From an uncultured Prevotella sp. (lineage in GTDB: Bacteria > Bacteroidota > Bacteroidia > Bacteroidales > Bacteroidaceae), in assembly GCA_934203355.1 (NCBI GenBank), contig CAKPZC010000046.1, positions 1 through 17,887 on the forward strand: DNA of 17,887 nt, given 5' to 3'. Made by a program: the position numbers and the translations under genes. Below, in pieces: positions 15,060 to 17,887 of this stretch (positions within the stretch are counted from its first letter, which is position 1; each line of letters opens with the position of its first letter). Below the pieces are notes generated by a model. The model had not been told where the DNA came from, made no database searches, and saw only the letters and a list, made by a program, of their open reading frames with translations.

Positions 15060-16139
15060 GTGTTTCAATTAAATAATAATAAACCCTTTAACATTTATAA
15101 TAAAGTGAACAAGAAAAATATAAAGAGAGTTTACAATGTAGTGGTAGTTCTCATTGTCGCTGCTTGTGCCGTGTGGGCATTCAGCCATTTCTGGCATGGC
15201 TCCGACGTGGAGTATACCGACGATGCACAGGTGTGCCGTCATATCACTCCTGTCAATACCCGTGTGCCGGGATTTATCAAGGAGATTCGCTTCAACGACT
15301 TCCAGCATGTCAAGAAGGGCGACACTCTTGTCGTCATCGAGGATGCTGAGTTTCGCCTTGCCCTTGTCCAGGCTGAGGCTGGCCTCCAGGGGCGCAAGTC
15401 GGGTTCATCGGCAGTGACGGCAAGCATGTCTACCACGCAGAGCAATGTCTCTACGGCATCTGCCGGTATAGATGAGGCGCGTGTTGACATGATTAATGCC
15501 AAGCAGGACTTCGATCGTTTCAGCGTTCTTCTCGCCAAGGAAGCCGTCACCAAGCAGCAGTATGACAATGCCCACACACGTTATCTTGCGGCCAAGGCTC
15601 GATATGAGCAGGCACAGGGTCGACGTCAGTCGGCTGCATCCGTAAAGGCTGTGCAAACCCATGAACTTGGTGGTCAGCGTGCAGGCGAGAGTGTGGCTGA
15701 GGCTCAGGTGCGTCTTGCTCGTCTAAATCTTTCGTATACAGTGATTCTTGCCACGTGCGATGGTGTGATGAGCCGCAAGGATATTCATGTGGGACAGTTG
15801 GTGCAGCCAGGACAGATGCTTGCGCGCATTGTGAGCGACAAGGAGGTTTGGGTGACAGCCAACTACCGTGAGTCGCAGATGCCCAGTATCGAGGTGGGCA
15901 AGCAGGTTGAATTTACTACCGATGCAGTGCCTGGAGTGACGTTCAATGGCGTGGTTGAGTCGGTGTCTGCAGCGGCTGGAAGTGCTTATTCCATGATTCC
16001 TGTAGACAATGCTACGGGCAACTTCGTGAAGGTGGAACAGCGTGTGCCAGTGAGAATAAAGATTGGTGAGGGTAATGATCCGAAGTTGGTGGCGTTGCTC
16101 AAGGCGGGGGAGAATGCGGAGACAAGCGTGAAGCGCTAA
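15060..16139 (+). CDS. EmrA/HlyD-like membrane fusion (adaptor) protein
   Basis: A protein of 359 residues from the first possible start. It links the inner-membrane pump to the TolC-like channel. It has a short cytoplasmic N-terminus, one TM helix (about 24-42, YNVVVVLIVAACAVWAFSHF), and the EmrA-type motif VEYTDDAQV. Next comes the first half of a lipoyl domain (VNTRVPGFIKEIRFNDFQHV, KKGDTLVVIED), a coiled-coil hairpin of roughly 100 residues, the second lipoyl half (LNLSYTVILATCDGVMSRKD) and a beta-barrel. The start is uncertain: GTG 15060 directly follows an in-frame stop, whereas GTG 15105 has the A/T-rich leader usual in this group and gives MNKKNIKRVYNVV. The YTDDA motif and the MFS neighbour point to the EmrAB class rather than an RND adaptor. 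Confidence 0.9.
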   Translation: MFQLNNNKPFNIYNKVNKKNIKRVYNVVVVLIVAACAVWAFSHFWHGSDVEYTDDAQVCRHITPVNTRVPGFIKEIRFNDFQHVKKGDTLVVIEDAEFRLALVQAEAGLQGRKSGSSAVTASMSTTQSNVSTASAGIDEARVDMINAKQDFDRFSVLLAKEAVTKQQYDNAHTRYLAAKARYEQAQGRRQSAASVKAVQTHELGGQRAGESVAEAQVRLARLNLSYTVILATCDGVMSRKDIHVGQLVQPGQMLARIVSDKEVWVTANYRESQMPSIEVGKQVEFTTDAVPGVTFNGVVESVSAAAGSAYSMIPVDNATGNFVKVEQRVPVRIKIGEGNDPKLVALLKAGENAETSVKR

Positions 16140-16148
16140 TGTCTTAAA

Positions 16149-16199
16149 CGTTTGGTTGACGTGTGATTTTAATGTGTCGTTTAATTGACGTGTAATCTT
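16149..16199 (+). repeat. Direct repeat upstream of the MFS gene
   Basis: CGTTTGGTTGACGTGTGATT (from 16149) and CGTTTAATTGACGTGTAATC (from 16178) are two copies spaced 29 bp, with TTGACGTGT identical in both. The octamer GTCTTAAA flanks the pair at 16141-16148 and 16204-16211. The repeats fill the 76-bp gap between the adaptor and pump genes. Confidence 0.6.
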
Positions 16200-16215
16200 T
16201 AAAGTCTTAAAAACA

Positions 16216-17757
16216 ATGCCCGGACCTCCAATCCTTCAGGGACCATTTCGTGTCCCTTCGTTCAACTCCTTCGTTCCGCGTCTTGCACAACCGTGGATTT
16301 ATCTTCTCATAGCCTTCATTTTCCAGTTGTCTGGCGGCATTTATAGTGGTGCTATGTCCTACGTTATGGGCGACTATAGTCTTATGCGCGAGGATGTGCT
16401 GATGATAATCATGTGCAATGTGGTAGGTGTGAACATGCCGTTTCCGTTTCTGTTCCGTCTGAAGTTCAGGTTCACCAATCGTCATTTGCTCATCACTTCG
16501 GCTTTGGTGGTGGGCGTGTGCAATGTGCTCATACTTCATACTCAGTCGATGGTGTTGATGTGTGTGCTTGCCTATATATCAGGCTTCTTCAAACTGTGCG
16601 GCACATTTGAGTGTATGTCCAACATACAGCTATGGATGACACCCAAGCGCGACTTCACCGTCTTTTTCCCATTGCTCTATAGTGTTGTGCTTGGCAACAT
16701 GTCGTTGTCGCCATGGATTGCCGAACACCTTATATATATATATCAGTCGTGGCAGGCAATAAACTGGTTGATGGCTGGCATCATGTTCACCATAGCCCTT
16801 GTGTTGCTGTTCACCACCCACAACTTCATGTTTATGAAACCCCTTCCCTTCGTCAGTCTTGATTGGCTTGGGTGTGTTTTGTGGTCGGCGGTGATGATAG
16901 AATTCATATGGTTCTTCAACTATGGCGAATACTACAACTGGCTACTTGCACCTGAGATGCAGACATGTGGCTTGATGTTTGTCGTTACCTTGTGGATGTG
17001 CATAGGTCGTATGCGCCATGTGCGCCATCCATACATCGACCCCGCAGCATGGAAATACAAGAATCTTGTGCCTATGCTCGTAGTCTTCGCTTTTGTCGAG
17101 TTTATGAGTTCCACGCCCAAGGTGCTTCAGACTGCCTTCACGGGTGGTGTGCTTCATTTCGGCATCACAACCCTCAATGTGCTCAACTTTGTGGAGTGGT
17201 TGGCTGCCATAAGTGGTTGTCTTTTCTGTCTTGTGTGGACCAAGGTGTTTCGCTTGAAGTACACCCGTCTCATGCCACTCGGAGTGGCTTCAATGGCTGC
17301 CTATCAAGTTATGATGTATCTGCTTGTGGCTCCTGGCGTGAATATAGAGTTGCTCTATCTGCCGGTGTTTCTGCGCAATTTCGGCAACGCCATATTCTTC
17401 GTCACGCTCACCATATATCTTGAGGACATGATGCCATTCCAGCATTTCTTCATGGGTTTGACGATGTGTGGACTTGTGCGCAACGGCACCATAGGCACCA
17501 TGTGTTCCGGACTCTTCTCGCTCGCCATGCGTCATGGTGTGGCAGAGAATCTTAGTCGTGGCTTGCCCTACGACATGACTGGTATACTCTCCATTACCAT
17601 TCGTCAACTCTATGGTGTGGCAAGTATGATTGGTATTGCCGTGTTGCTTGTTTTCCTGCTGTGGAATGTTCAGCCCATACGAAGCACGCTCAACAAGATG
17701 CCGTCGTGGAACGTTGTGGGCAGAAAGATGAGAATGGCGTTGAAGAAAAGGAGTTAA
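16216..17757 (+). CDS. EmrB-like MFS efflux transporter (DHA2 type, 14 TM)
   Basis: A 513-residue inner-membrane protein. I count about 14 hydrophobic segments, beginning WIYLLIAFIFQLSGGIYSGA (27-46) and ending LYGVASMIGIAVLLVFLLW, with a basic C-terminal tail (GRKMRMALKKRS). Fourteen helices and the adjacent EmrA-like and TolC-like genes fit the DHA2 drug:H+ antiporter group. The sequence is divergent: I do not see a clear classical MFS motif A (GxLaDrxGxrR) in the TM2-3 loop (FLFRLKFRFTNRHLL instead), so assignment rests on topology and context. Bacteroidetes proteins of this kind are sometimes mislabelled in annotation. It likely exports toxic compounds through the tripartite complex. The substrate is unknown. 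It ends just before the hairpin at 17763-17791. Confidence 0.82.
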   Translation: MPGPPILQGPFRVPSFNSFVPRLAQPWIYLLIAFIFQLSGGIYSGAMSYVMGDYSLMREDVLMIIMCNVVGVNMPFPFLFRLKFRFTNRHLLITSALVVGVCNVLILHTQSMVLMCVLAYISGFFKLCGTFECMSNIQLWMTPKRDFTVFFPLLYSVVLGNMSLSPWIAEHLIYIYQSWQAINWLMAGIMFTIALVLLFTTHNFMFMKPLPFVSLDWLGCVLWSAVMIEFIWFFNYGEYYNWLLAPEMQTCGLMFVVTLWMCIGRMRHVRHPYIDPAAWKYKNLVPMLVVFAFVEFMSSTPKVLQTAFTGGVLHFGITTLNVLNFVEWLAAISGCLFCLVWTKVFRLKYTRLMPLGVASMAAYQVMMYLLVAPGVNIELLYLPVFLRNFGNAIFFVTLTIYLEDMMPFQHFFMGLTMCGLVRNGTIGTMCSGLFSLAMRHGVAENLSRGLPYDMTGILSITIRQLYGVASMIGIAVLLVFLLWNVQPIRSTLNKMPSWNVVGRKMRMALKKRS

Positions 17758-17762
17758 TAAAA

Positions 17763-17791
17763 AAGGGTAGTTTCTCACGAAACCATCCCTT
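17763..17791 (-). terminator. Hairpin oriented as a minus-strand terminator at the right edge
   Basis: AAGGGTAGTTTC (17763-17774) pairs with GAAACCATCCCTT (17779-17791) around a TCAC loop, with one bulge. On the minus strand the stem is followed by TTTTTTTATTA, a good U tract; on the plus strand the right arm is followed by CC and a run of A. It may serve a convergent gene to the right and, less well, the efflux operon. Confidence 0.6.
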
Positions 17792-17887
17792 CCAAAAAAA
17801 TCAGTAATTAACTAGGGTGTTCAGTTAGATGTTCCGAAAAACAGATGCTGAAATCACCCGTTAAATTATTAATATAACGCTCTGACA
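17792..17887. other. Unassigned A/T-rich end of window
   Basis: There is no complete gene here. On the minus strand a frame is open from the edge (17885) to a TAA at 17808-17810, about 25 codons, which could be the end of a gene using the terminator at 17763-17791. That length is also easily reached by chance, and the peptide is not recognisable. I see no promoter box or tRNA in this stretch. Confidence 0.3.

Overview
The window looks like chromosomal DNA from a Bacteroidales bacterium, most likely Prevotella or a close relative. Four signs point there. Several gene starts are preceded by the Bacteroidetes promoter signature (TTTG about 19-22 bp upstream of TAnnTTTG). Most starts have A/T-rich leaders without a Shine-Dalgarno sequence. 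The lipoprotein and TolC-type signal peptides are of the Bacteroidetes kind. The gene families are also typical. Base composition and codon use look even throughout, and no complete mobile element, CRISPR array, tRNA or rRNA was seen.

Left part (1-3180, plus strand): the end of a YebC/PmpR-family gene, a terminator, a small TSCPD-domain protein, then a promoter and two tandem nagA genes (N-acetylglucosamine-6-phosphate deacetylase). The two nagA products are 79% identical without gaps by my own count. The second has lost a conserved metal-binding histidine (Cys at 193). A strong bidirectional hairpin closes the unit against a convergent small lipoprotein gene.

Middle (3218-6472): the lipoprotein gene (minus) and lepA (plus) diverge from a shared region containing an 11-bp perfect inverted repeat whose arms carry both promoter -7 boxes. 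A Crp/Fnr-type regulator follows lepA. Two back-to-back hairpins then separate it from the minus-strand genes. One of them has a stem arm that is tandemly duplicated.

Minus-strand block (6473-13519): two tandem AMP-forming acyl-CoA synthetase-like proteins (66% identical, both 553 aa) under one clear promoter; a LolC/LolE-like ABC permease; a class I/II aminotransferase with its own promoter; and an AraC-family regulator.

Right part (13738-17757, plus strand): a three-gene tripartite efflux system (TolC-like outer membrane factor, EmrA/HlyD-like adaptor, 14-TM EmrB-like MFS pump), divergent from the AraC regulator that probably controls it. The last 130 bases hold a hairpin oriented as a minus-strand terminator, suggesting a convergent gene beyond the edge.

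I did not find a clearly new multi-gene system. The best leads are the diverged second NagA, the atypical C-terminal motif shared by the two ligases, and several unusual intergenic repeats and hairpins.
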